From Candidatus Woesearchaeota archaeon (GTDB taxonomy: Archaea > Nanobdellota > Nanobdellia > Woesearchaeales > ARS49), in assembly GCA_030630695.1 (NCBI GenBank), contig DAOVMP010000046.1:1-5409 (forward strand): a stretch of DNA of 5,409 nt. The letters run 5' to 3'. The translations under genes were made by a program, and so were the position numbers. This document shows, piece by piece, positions 1-4,448 of this stretch (positions within the stretch are counted from its first letter, which is position 1; every line of letters begins with the position of its first letter). The notes under the pieces are model-generated. The model saw only the letters and a list, made by a program, of their open reading frames with translations. It made no database searches and was not told where the DNA came from.

Positions 1-15
1 AAACCTGAAGAAAAA

Positions 16-1830
16 ATGATTAAAGATATGGAAGACAAAATACCAAAAGATGTAAAAGAAAAACTTATGAAAGTAAAACAAAAACTTGATTCTTTCAAGA
101 AAAAATTACTAGATAAATTTGACAAATACATAACTGGAATAGCTTTGCTACCTCCACCAAAACCACAATCTGGAGTTAAACTAACACCAGAAGAACAAAA
201 ACAATTTGATGAAGACAAAGACAAATTCCATTTATTAGTTCTAGTAGATGATTCAGAACAGCACAAGATGTCTAAATCAGAATTAAGAGACAAACTAACA
301 TCAATAGTTGAATCAACTACAAAAGAAATAGATAAAAAAATAGTTCCTCAAACAGTTTTACTGTCAGAACTATGGCAAAACTGTTATGACGGAAAATACG
401 ACATGCTGCAAACAATAGCAATGGCTGCTCCAATATATGACACGGGTATGTTAGCTGCAATTAAAATTTCAGAAGTCCATAAAACAATGGTTCTTAAAAA
501 ATTCGAAAAATACATTGTAACTTATGTTCTTGGCGGAAGCTTAATTCAAGGAAGAGCAACACCAACATCAGATGTAGACGTATTTGTAGTTATAGATGAC
601 ACAGATGTCAAAAAAATGACTCGAACAGAACTAAAAGATAAGTTAAGAGCTATAATTATTGACATGGGATTCCAAGCAGGAGAAATGACTGGAATCAAAA
701 ACAAATTAAGTGTTCAAGTCTACATTTTAACAGACTTCTGGGACTCAGTCAAAGAAGCAAACCCTGTAATCTTTACATTCTTAAGAGACGGTGTTCCATT
801 CTATGACAGAGGAATATTCATGCCATGGAAACAATTATTGAAAATGGGAAAAATCAAACCAAGCCCAGAAGCAATAGACATGTACATGAGTTCAGGAGAA
901 CAAGTTCTAGATCGAGTTCGACTTAAATTAAGAGATTTAGGAACAGAAGACTTTTTCTGGGCAACATTTACACCAAGTCAAGCTGCGTTAATGTTGTATG
1001 GAGTTCCACCTCCAGCACCAAAAGAAACGCCAGAAATGATGAGAGAAATCTTTGTCAAGAAAGAAAAATTACTAACTGAAAACGATGTAAAAGTTCTAGA
1101 CAAAGTACTAGATGTTCGTAAATCAGTAGAACACGGAACAAAAAAATCAGTAACTGGCAAAGAAATCGATGACTTAGTCAACAGCTGTGATAAATATCTA
1201 AAAAGACTTAAGAAATTGTTTACTCAGATTGAAAAAATCAAAGAAGGAGAAACAATGGTCAACATAACAGATACAATTGCAACAGTAACTAGAGATATTT
1301 TACGTCAGGAAGGAATTGACAAAGCAACAGATTCTGAAATTGTTAAAAAGTTTGATGCCTCTCTTGTTCAAACTGGTAAAGCGCCTGCAAAATTCTTAAG
1401 AACATTACAAGATGTAATGAAAGCCAAGAAAGAATATGATGTTGGCAAATTAACAAAAATAGATGTTGACAAGATCAGAAAAAGTTCTAGTGAATATATC
1501 AGATTTGCTGTTGAACATCTACAGCGTAAAAGAGCTCGTGATTTAGATCGAACCAAAATTCGAGTAAAATACAGTGAAAAATACGGAGAAATAACCATCT
1601 TAGGAAAAACAGCTTTTATTGTGATGGATATTGCAGCAGAAGCAAAAGAAATCAAAAAAGCAGTTATTCAAAGAGACGGCAAATTAGGAACAATAGAAAA
1701 AAGCGGATACGAAGAACTGGAAAAAGCTTTAGCAAAAATTGCAGTGCCTGAGAAAGTTTATCTTTCCAGCTCAACTTTTGCAAGCCTGGAAAAAATCTTT
1801 GGAAAAGACTTTGAAATAATGGTTGCCTAA
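16..1830 (+). CDS. Tandem nucleotidyltransferase (MNT-like) and HEPN-like multidomain protein
   Basis: This 604-residue protein carries a nucleotidyltransferase signature at residues 173-188 (GGS, then SDVD with D186 and D188), as in minimal nucleotidyltransferases that transfer NMP groups. Residues 35-150 look like a decayed copy of the same fold: FDKYITG matches FEKYIVT, KMSKSELRDKL matches KMTRTELKDKL, and APIYDTGML matches VPFYDRGIF, but GGS and both aspartates are gone. Residues about 284-402 are helical and HEPN-like, with R368-x4-H373 fitting the HEPN RNase motif RX4-6H. Residues about 420-505 resemble a second HEPN unit with K471 and V476 at the equivalent places. About 95 residues of unknown C-terminal sequence follow. 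MNT and HEPN proteins usually form antitoxin-toxin pairs; here they appear fused. Whether it is a toxin, a modifying enzyme or a housekeeping protein is unknown. The frame is open to base 1 and no ribosome binding site precedes the ATG at 16, so the true start may lie upstream. The protein has no signal peptide or membrane segment and is probably cytoplasmic. Confidence 0.8.
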   Translation: MIKDMEDKIPKDVKEKLMKVKQKLDSFKKKLLDKFDKYITGIALLPPPKPQSGVKLTPEEQKQFDEDKDKFHLLVLVDDSEQHKMSKSELRDKLTSIVESTTKEIDKKIVPQTVLLSELWQNCYDGKYDMLQTIAMAAPIYDTGMLAAIKISEVHKTMVLKKFEKYIVTYVLGGSLIQGRATPTSDVDVFVVIDDTDVKKMTRTELKDKLRAIIIDMGFQAGEMTGIKNKLSVQVYILTDFWDSVKEANPVIFTFLRDGVPFYDRGIFMPWKQLLKMGKIKPSPEAIDMYMSSGEQVLDRVRLKLRDLGTEDFFWATFTPSQAALMLYGVPPPAPKETPEMMREIFVKKEKLLTENDVKVLDKVLDVRKSVEHGTKKSVTGKEIDDLVNSCDKYLKRLKKLFTQIEKIKEGETMVNITDTIATVTRDILRQEGIDKATDSEIVKKFDASLVQTGKAPAKFLRTLQDVMKAKKEYDVGKLTKIDVDKIRKSSSEYIRFAVEHLQRKRARDLDRTKIRVKYSEKYGEITILGKTAFIVMDIAAEAKEIKKAVIQRDGKLGTIEKSGYEELEKALAKIAVPEKVYLSSSTFASLEKIFGKDFEIMVA

Positions 1831-2231
1831 GCAGGCACCAATTCTTTTTTTATTTCATCAGATGGCCGGTCATTAGGTAAAGAATCTTTTAAAGATTTTC
1901 TTTTGAAAGAAACTGGTTTTTCTTCGCAGTCAGAAATATATGTACATTTTCCATAAAGGACTACATCGCATATTGCACTGAATCTTCTTATTTCTTCAAC
2001 CCAAGCAGTTTTATTTTTTTTAAAATCAATTTCATCTAAAAATTTTATTCTTTCATCCAAATAAAATTCAGCAGAATCCGCATGTTCTTCTCCGTTTAAA
2101 TAACCTAATGCATATGCTAATCTTATAAATCTTTGTTTATCTTCTAAAGTTCTGTTAGGATTTGCCTGATACCCCTTATTCAAATGATATTCTAATCTTT
2201 CACTATTTAATTCTAAGTCTTCTCTATTCAT
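1827..2231 (-). CDS. Hypothetical protein, 134 aa, unrecognised family
   Basis: I do not recognise this family. The product is charged, apparently soluble and rich in predicted helix in its first 85 residues. A central stretch (QRFIRLAYALGYLNGEEHAD, 33-52) reads like an amphipathic helix pair. Three cysteines (C88, C96, C102) fall in the second half, but their spacing is not a standard zinc knuckle. The C-terminal 30 residues are rich in Lys, Ser, Asp and Glu and probably disordered. The ATG start is supported by a GGGAGTG ribosome binding site 8 bases upstream. The stop codon overlaps the stop of the converging nucleotidyltransferase gene by 4 bases. It is likely its own transcription unit. 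It is probably a real gene because of the ribosome binding site, its length and the absence of a better frame, but no function can be assigned. Confidence 0.7.
   Translation of the reverse strand: MNREDLELNSERLEYHLNKGYQANPNRTLEDKQRFIRLAYALGYLNGEEHADSAEFYLDERIKFLDEIDFKKNKTAWVEEIRRFSAICDVVLYGKCTYISDCEEKPVSFKRKSLKDSLPNDRPSDEIKKELVPA
1845..1851 (+). terminator. Oligo-T tract, possible archaeal terminator
   Basis: A run of seven T lies 14 bases after the stop codon of the nucleotidyltransferase/HEPN gene. Archaeal RNA polymerase can terminate at T-rich tracts without a hairpin. The tract also encodes Lys-Lys in the opposing gene, so it may be only coding sequence. Confidence 0.3.
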
Positions 2232-2239
2232 TCTTCACT

Positions 2240-2246
2240 CACTCCC
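2240..2246 (-). promoter_or_regulatory. Shine-Dalgarno site for the 134-aa gene
   Basis: On the minus strand this reads GGGAGTG, followed by 8 bases and the ATG at 2231. It resembles the archaeal consensus GGAGGTGA and fixes the start codon of the hypothetical gene. Confidence 0.55.
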
Positions 2247-2288
2247 TTGCCTAAAAAAAACGCAAGAGTTTCTGAAACAACACCGGGG

Positions 2289-2296
2289 TTTAAAAA
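2289..2296 (-). promoter_or_regulatory. Possible TATA box for the 134-aa gene
   Basis: The minus strand reads TTTTTAAA between C-rich and purine-rich flanks. A start of transcription about 25 bases downstream (near 2268) would give a leader of some 35 bases holding the GGGAGTG site. A weak 5-bp inverted repeat (CTTGC/GCAAG around an A-tract, 2246-2266) lies in that leader. An alternative TATA-like element (ATTATATC) lies near 2311-2319. The assignment is tentative. Confidence 0.3.
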
Positions 2297-2347
2297 GGTT
2301 TCTCTTTTTAAGATATAATAGTTACTACCGCCCAATTGAGCCAAACA

Positions 2348-2355
2348 TTTATAAT
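2348..2355 (+). promoter_or_regulatory. TATA box of the CBS-acylphosphatase operon
   Basis: TTTATAAT stands 36 bases before the ATG of the CBS-domain gene. Transcription would begin near 2375, leaving a short leader that contains the ribosome binding site GGGGTG. Confidence 0.5.
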
Positions 2356-2380
2356 GGGGATTTGGATGCTTAAGTATAGA

Positions 2381-2386
2381 GGGGTG
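2381..2386 (+). promoter_or_regulatory. Shine-Dalgarno site deciding the CBS gene start
   Basis: GGGGTG precedes ATG 2392 by 5 bases. An in-frame GTG at 2386 would overlap this site and has no ribosome binding site of its own, so the ATG is preferred. Confidence 0.6.
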
Positions 2387-2391
2387 TGAAT

Positions 2392-2934
2392 ATGAAAACT
2401 GGTTTTAAAGTCATCGAAGCAATGACACAAAATCCTGTACAAATAGGAGCAAATGCTACATTACGAAACGCTGCAAATCTAATGAAAGAAATGCATGTTG
2501 GTTCTTTATTAGTTGAACATAATAAAAAAATAGTTGGTGTAATGTCAGAACAAGACATTGTACGTAAAGCAGTTGCAAAAGGAAATGTAGGAAAATTCCT
2601 AGTAAAACATGTAATGGAAGAAAACTTAATAACAATCTCGCCTGAAAAAGATATTTTTGAAGCAATAACAGTCATGCGCGATAATAATATCCGCCACCTG
2701 CCAGTAATGCAGGATGAAAAATTCTACGGCTTGGTAACTACCAAAGATATTTTGAAAATAGAACCCGATTTATTCGAACTAATGGTTGATCGGATTGAAT
2801 TAAAAGAAGAAAAACGAAAACCAATTTACAATATTTCTGAAAGAGAAGGAATTTGCGAACTCTGCGGAGAATATTCAGAAGAAATAATACCAACAGACGG
2901 TTCGTTAATGTGTTCAAGATGCCGGGAGATCTAA
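2392..2934 (+). CDS. Two-CBS-domain protein with C-terminal zinc ribbon
   Basis: The 180-residue product has two CBS repeats, about residues 8-63 and 72-127. Both show the family pattern of a VxEAMTxNPVxI-like entry and a late GVMSEQDIVRK or GLVTTKDILK segment. CBS pairs (Bateman modules) usually bind adenosine nucleotides such as AMP, ATP or SAM and act as energy or ligand sensors. After a charged linker the C terminus holds C155-x2-C158 and C174-x2-C177, 15 residues apart, a probable zinc ribbon that could contact nucleic acid or a protein. No enzymatic domain is present, so this is likely a stand-alone regulator in the cytoplasm. The start follows the GGGGTG site. The gene's last 16 bases overlap the acylphosphatase gene, which suggests one transcript and coupled translation. 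The domain calls are firm; the ligand and target are unknown. Confidence 0.88.
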   Translation: MKTGFKVIEAMTQNPVQIGANATLRNAANLMKEMHVGSLLVEHNKKIVGVMSEQDIVRKAVAKGNVGKFLVKHVMEENLITISPEKDIFEAITVMRDNNIRHLPVMQDEKFYGLVTTKDILKIEPDLFELMVDRIELKEEKRKPIYNISEREGICELCGEYSEEIIPTDGSLMCSRCREI

Positions 2935-3203
2935 AACGAGTTCATGTTATAATCTTTGGTGAAGTCCAAGGAGTATTTTTTCGCGACTTTACAAAAAAAA
3001 TAGCTGATTCTATAGGAGTTTTCGGTTGGGTTAAAAATAATTCTAATGGTTCTGTTGAAGCGATTGCTGAAGGAAGTAAAAAACAGTTGGACGAATTTTT
3101 AGAGAAATGTTCTAAAGGTCCTCAAACTTCTGAGATTGTTGAAGTCAGACGTTTGTGGGAGAAAGCTAGTGGAGAGTTTAAAGGGTTTGGGATAAGGGAT
3201 TAA
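2919..3203 (+). CDS. acyP: Acylphosphatase
   Basis: The 94-residue protein is an acylphosphatase (EC 3.6.1.7), which hydrolyses the carboxyl-phosphate bond of acyl phosphates such as acetyl phosphate or 1,3-bisphosphoglycerate. Both family signatures are intact: IFGEVQGVFFR (12-22), with the phosphate-binding Arg22, and GWVKNNSNGSVEAIAEG (36-52), with the catalytic Asn40. The C terminus FKGFGIRD fits the last strand of the ferredoxin-like fold. Length is normal for the family (about 90 residues). The ATG at 2919 lies inside the CBS gene and gives an N terminus of usual size. Longer starts would add about 22 basic residues read out of frame from the CBS zinc ribbon, so I reject them. No strong ribosome binding site precedes this ATG, consistent with coupling to the upstream gene. 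It is a cytoplasmic enzyme. Confidence 0.93.
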   Translation: MPGDLKRVHVIIFGEVQGVFFRDFTKKIADSIGVFGWVKNNSNGSVEAIAEGSKKQLDEFLEKCSKGPQTSEIVEVRRLWEKASGEFKGFGIRD

Positions 3204-3205
3204 TT

Positions 3206-3709
3206 TTATTTTAGAAGTCCTGCATCTAAACATTCGTGATAGTACTTAACAGTTTGTATACATCTTATTGGATGCGTATACGCGCCTCCATAATCTAAAT
3301 TTCGAATAATTCCTTCAACCAAATGAGCAACATCTTCTGGAGGAAATAAAATTTTGCCATTAGAAAATCTGCCCGAAGGACAAATAACTAAATTTCCATC
3401 AATAGATCTCACAGGTCCAAAATCACTTCTTAAAGGTCTTTTAAAATCTGATTTTATACGCGGTTTATCAATTTTACACGTAGTTGGAGACGGTAACTCT
3501 CTTAAAAATTGTCTTTCTCTTAAATTAACATCTTGTTCAAAACAATATCTTAGTATAAAAGGCATTGCAGGCACAATCCCACAATCCATTAAAAAAACAC
3601 CTTCAACTACCTTTCCCCCCTTATACTTTTGAAGTATATTATCAATATTTGTTGATAAAGAAAGCTGTACTTCGCTACCATCGCTTAACTCCCACCTATA
3701 CGGATTCAT
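3206..3709 (-). CDS. Hypothetical cysteine-containing protein, 167 aa
   Basis: I do not recognise this protein. It appears soluble, with a mixed strand/helix pattern and six cysteines (C43, C56, C78, C110, C150, C160), none in CxxC pairs. Striking stretches are MDCGIVPAMPFILRYC (41-56), a basic segment about 79-101, VICPSGRFSNGKILFPPEDV (108-127), and GGAYTHPIRC (141-150) with a His-Pro near Cys150. Scattered cysteines plus H146 and H158 could bind metal or be catalytic, but this is speculation. Its start ATG lacks a ribosome binding site and lies about 22 bases from the centre of an AT-rich TATA-like element, so the mRNA may be leaderless. Its stop faces that of the acylphosphatase, 2 bases away. 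An overlapping plus-strand frame (3354-3632) is judged a shadow. Confidence 0.65.
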   Translation of the reverse strand: MNPYRWELSDGSEVQLSLSTNIDNILQKYKGGKVVEGVFLMDCGIVPAMPFILRYCFEQDVNLRERQFLRELPSPTTCKIDKPRIKSDFKRPLRSDFGPVRSIDGNLVICPSGRFSNGKILFPPEDVAHLVEGIIRNLDYGGAYTHPIRCIQTVKYYHECLDAGLLK

Positions 3710-3725
3710 GAATAATATAAGTAGT

Positions 3726-3737
3726 ATTTAATTTAAA
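3726..3737 (-). promoter_or_regulatory. TATA-like element for the 167-aa gene
   Basis: The minus strand reads TTTAAATTAAAT, centred about 22 bases before the ATG at 3709, the right spacing for a leaderless archaeal transcript. The T-run just upstream (TTTTTT) could also end transcription arriving from the antitoxin gene. Confidence 0.4.
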
Positions 3738-3747
3738 AAATGTTTGG

Positions 3748-3789
3748 TTATAGCAACTTTTCCAACCCAAAACCTATTAAATATCCTGC
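3748..3789 (-). repeat. Direct repeat copy A (detached VIT1 3' end)
   Basis: These 42 bases match 4407-4448 at 39 positions in the same orientation. The three differences are synonymous in the VIT1 reading frame (two Leu codons, one Ile codon). Similarity falls to chance level immediately beyond 3789 and shows nothing convincing below 3748. The sharp limits suggest a recombination-derived duplication. Confidence 0.85.
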
Positions 3790-3807
3790 AATAGATGAAA
3801 AATTCAA
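3748..3807 (-). pseudogene. Remnant of the 3' end of a VIT1/CCC1-type gene
   Basis: Read in the frame of the neighbouring transporter, this segment encodes AGYLIGFGLEKLL followed by TAA, identical in protein to the last 13 residues of the intact VIT1 gene. Upstream residues FSSI correspond to LAAV there, a conservative but weak match. The frame is closed by a stop at 3820-3822 and has no start codon, so nothing complete is encoded. The end of the antitoxin gene overlaps it by a few bases. It is either the displaced target end left by an integrating cassette or the tail of a tandem paralogue whose body was lost. Confidence 0.7.
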
Positions 3808-4106
3808 GCAGGAATAATCTTAATTCCCCCTTTTTCAGGCAGTATAGTCACTTCTTCTTCAGCAGTTAATTTATACTTATCCACAAGTTCTTTGGGAATC
3901 CTTAGACCCAGACTTAACCCCCACTTTGTCAGTTTAGCATGAAATTTCTTCATTGCTCTGTATTTTCCAGCAACATTATGCAATTGAGCCATATTTAAAA
4001 TTTCATCATTGCACTTATTACATCTAAAATAGTCATAATTAACCCCTTCCGAAGTCTTGCCGGTTAATTCCTTCATTTTTCCTTTACACTTAGAGCATTT
4101 TCTCAT
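3804..4106 (-). CDS. YgiT-type zinc finger plus AbrB-domain protein, probable antitoxin
   Basis: The 100-residue product begins with a zinc finger of the YgiT/MqsA N-terminal kind: C4-x2-C7 and C29-x2-C32 separated by a segment ending YDYFRC. A short helical linker (about 36-58) leads to a C-terminal SpoVT/AbrB-like swapped-hairpin domain (about 60-100): LTKWGLSLGLRIPKELVDK, then a hydrophobic strand and GGIKIIPA. AbrB domains dimerise and bind DNA, and in type II systems they act as antitoxins and autorepressors. Zinc fingers of this kind typically accompany antitoxins of MqsR- or DUF4258-like toxins. The gene lies 4 bases behind the toxin candidate, with GAGGA as ribosome binding site 7 bases before its ATG, so the two are co-translated. 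The toxin-first order resembles mqsRA and higBA. The antitoxin role is inferred from domains and context. Confidence 0.82.
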   Translation of the reverse strand: MRKCSKCKGKMKELTGKTSEGVNYDYFRCNKCNDEILNMAQLHNVAGKYRAMKKFHAKLTKWGLSLGLRIPKELVDKYKLTAEEEVTILPEKGGIKIIPA

Positions 4107-4110
4107 TTTT

Positions 4111-4341
4111 TTATCCTCGTTCTATTGTAACAATCCTAATTGTATTTCCAATGATTTCATCAACACAAATAACACTTAAACGACTGAATTTTTTAACAAA
4201 TTTAATCCTGTTTTTTCCAAATTTGATTTGTTTCCCACCTTTTATAGTAGATTCAATCATATCAGGATGAATTCCCCTTTGTACCGCCCTTATGAATACA
4301 TGTCTTTTAATCTCGAGATCATAAGCATGAATATTTACCAT
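4111..4341 (-). CDS. DUF4258-type protein, probable toxin of a TA pair
   Basis: The 76-residue product fits the DUF4258 pattern: a His-led helix (RHVFIRAVQRGI, 13-24, with H14, R18 and R22), a second helix DMIESTIK, strands FGKNRIKFVKKF and LSVICVDEI, and a final strand IRIVTIERG. DUF4258 proteins are small and commonly paired with YgiT-type zinc finger proteins; they are predicted RNase-like toxins, though activity is rarely shown. H14, R18, R22 and the C-terminal strand are the conserved-looking candidates for function. I chose ATG 4341 because GTGA lies 4 bases upstream and the predicted transcript would begin near 4350-4355. A TTG at 4359 would add six residues but probably lies ahead of the transcription start. 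The gene has its own strong promoter and heads the operon. Confidence 0.8.
   Translation of the reverse strand: MVNIHAYDLEIKRHVFIRAVQRGIHPDMIESTIKGGKQIKFGKNRIKFVKKFSRLSVICVDEIIGNTIRIVTIERG
4114..4118 (-). promoter_or_regulatory. Shine-Dalgarno site for the antitoxin gene
   Basis: GAGGA on the minus strand overlaps the last codons of the toxin gene and stands 7 bases before the antitoxin ATG. A dedicated strong site could make the antitoxin better translated than the toxin. Confidence 0.5.
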
Positions 4342-4362
4342 CCTATCACTTAATATCAAATA

Positions 4363-4376
4363 ATATTAATTAATAT
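4363..4376. promoter_or_regulatory. Perfect 14-bp palindrome, possible operator
   Basis: ATATTAATTAATAT is its own reverse complement and overlaps the downstream edge of the TATA box of the toxin-antitoxin operon. A dimeric AbrB-type antitoxin could bind here and block transcription. The sequence is pure A/T, so a chance palindrome is possible. Confidence 0.35.
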
Positions 4377-4388
4377 ATAAAGCTTTCG
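4371..4388 (-). promoter_or_regulatory. BRE/TATA promoter of the toxin-antitoxin operon
   Basis: The minus strand reads CGAAAGC directly followed by TTTATATATTA, a strong archaeal BRE plus TATA box. The predicted start near 4350-4355 leaves a leader of about 10 bases containing GTGA before ATG 4341. Confidence 0.65.
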
Positions 4389-4400
4389 ATTCAAATTAAG

Positions 4401-4405
4401 AAAAA
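4401..4405 (-). terminator. Short oligo-T after VIT1
   Basis: Immediately after the VIT1 stop codon the minus strand reads GTTTTTCTTAATTT, a weak T-rich terminator candidate. It ends just before the toxin operon promoter, so readthrough into the operon is possible. Confidence 0.25.
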
Positions 4406-4406
4406 C

Positions 4407-4448
4407 TTATAATAACTTTTCCAACCCAAAACCAATTAAATATCCTGC
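4407..4448 (-). repeat. Direct repeat copy B (VIT1 3' end in place)
   Basis: This is the 3' terminal 42 bases of the intact VIT1 gene, stop codon included. It matches 3748-3789 at 39 of 42 positions, and all differences are silent in this frame. Confidence 0.85.

Larger units (their letters stand above)
3748..4448 (-). mobile_element. Putative integrated toxin-antitoxin cassette bounded by 42-bp repeats
   Basis: The segment between the two copies of the VIT1 3' end holds only the toxin-antitoxin-like operon and its promoter. An intact gene end on one side and a detached copy on the other is the pattern left by site-specific integration into a gene's 3' end. No integrase, transposase or terminal inverted repeat is visible, so mobility would need an enzyme supplied from elsewhere. 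Homologous recombination or decay of a paralogue are alternatives. Confidence 0.35.

Noticed and set aside
978..1655. Two minus-strand frames inside the MNT/HEPN gene
   Set aside because: They are low-complexity Ser/Phe/Leu-rich antisense readings of a Lys/Glu-rich coding region with clear domain content.
2246..2266. CTTGC/GCAAG hairpin around an A-tract as a terminator or riboregulator
   Set aside because: The stem is only 5 bp with an 11-base loop, too weak to support a structured element.
2341..2350. CCAAACATTT shared by the CBS gene promoter and, on the minus strand, by 3738-3747 upstream of the 167-residue gene
   Set aside because: A 10-base AT-rich match at different distances from the two starts (51 and 38 bases) could easily be chance; too little to call a common regulator.
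2386..2391. GTG start two codons upstream for the CBS gene
   Set aside because: It overlaps the GGGGTG ribosome binding site that serves ATG 2392.
2370..2675. Minus-strand frames opposite the CBS gene
   Set aside because: They are antisense of well-conserved CBS motifs and show no domain features of their own.
2853..2918. N-terminal extension of the acylphosphatase by 22 residues
   Set aside because: The extension is arginine-rich out-of-frame translation of the CBS protein's zinc ribbon and would exceed the normal family length; ATG 2919 gives the expected N terminus.
3354..3632. Plus-strand 92-codon frame opposite the 167-residue gene
   Set aside because: No promoter or ribosome binding site was seen, the protein looks unstructured, and it is fully contained in the longer opposing gene.
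4342..4359. TTG start six codons upstream for the DUF4258 gene
   Set aside because: It lies at or ahead of the transcription start expected from the TATA box, whereas ATG 4341 has a GTGA site before it.
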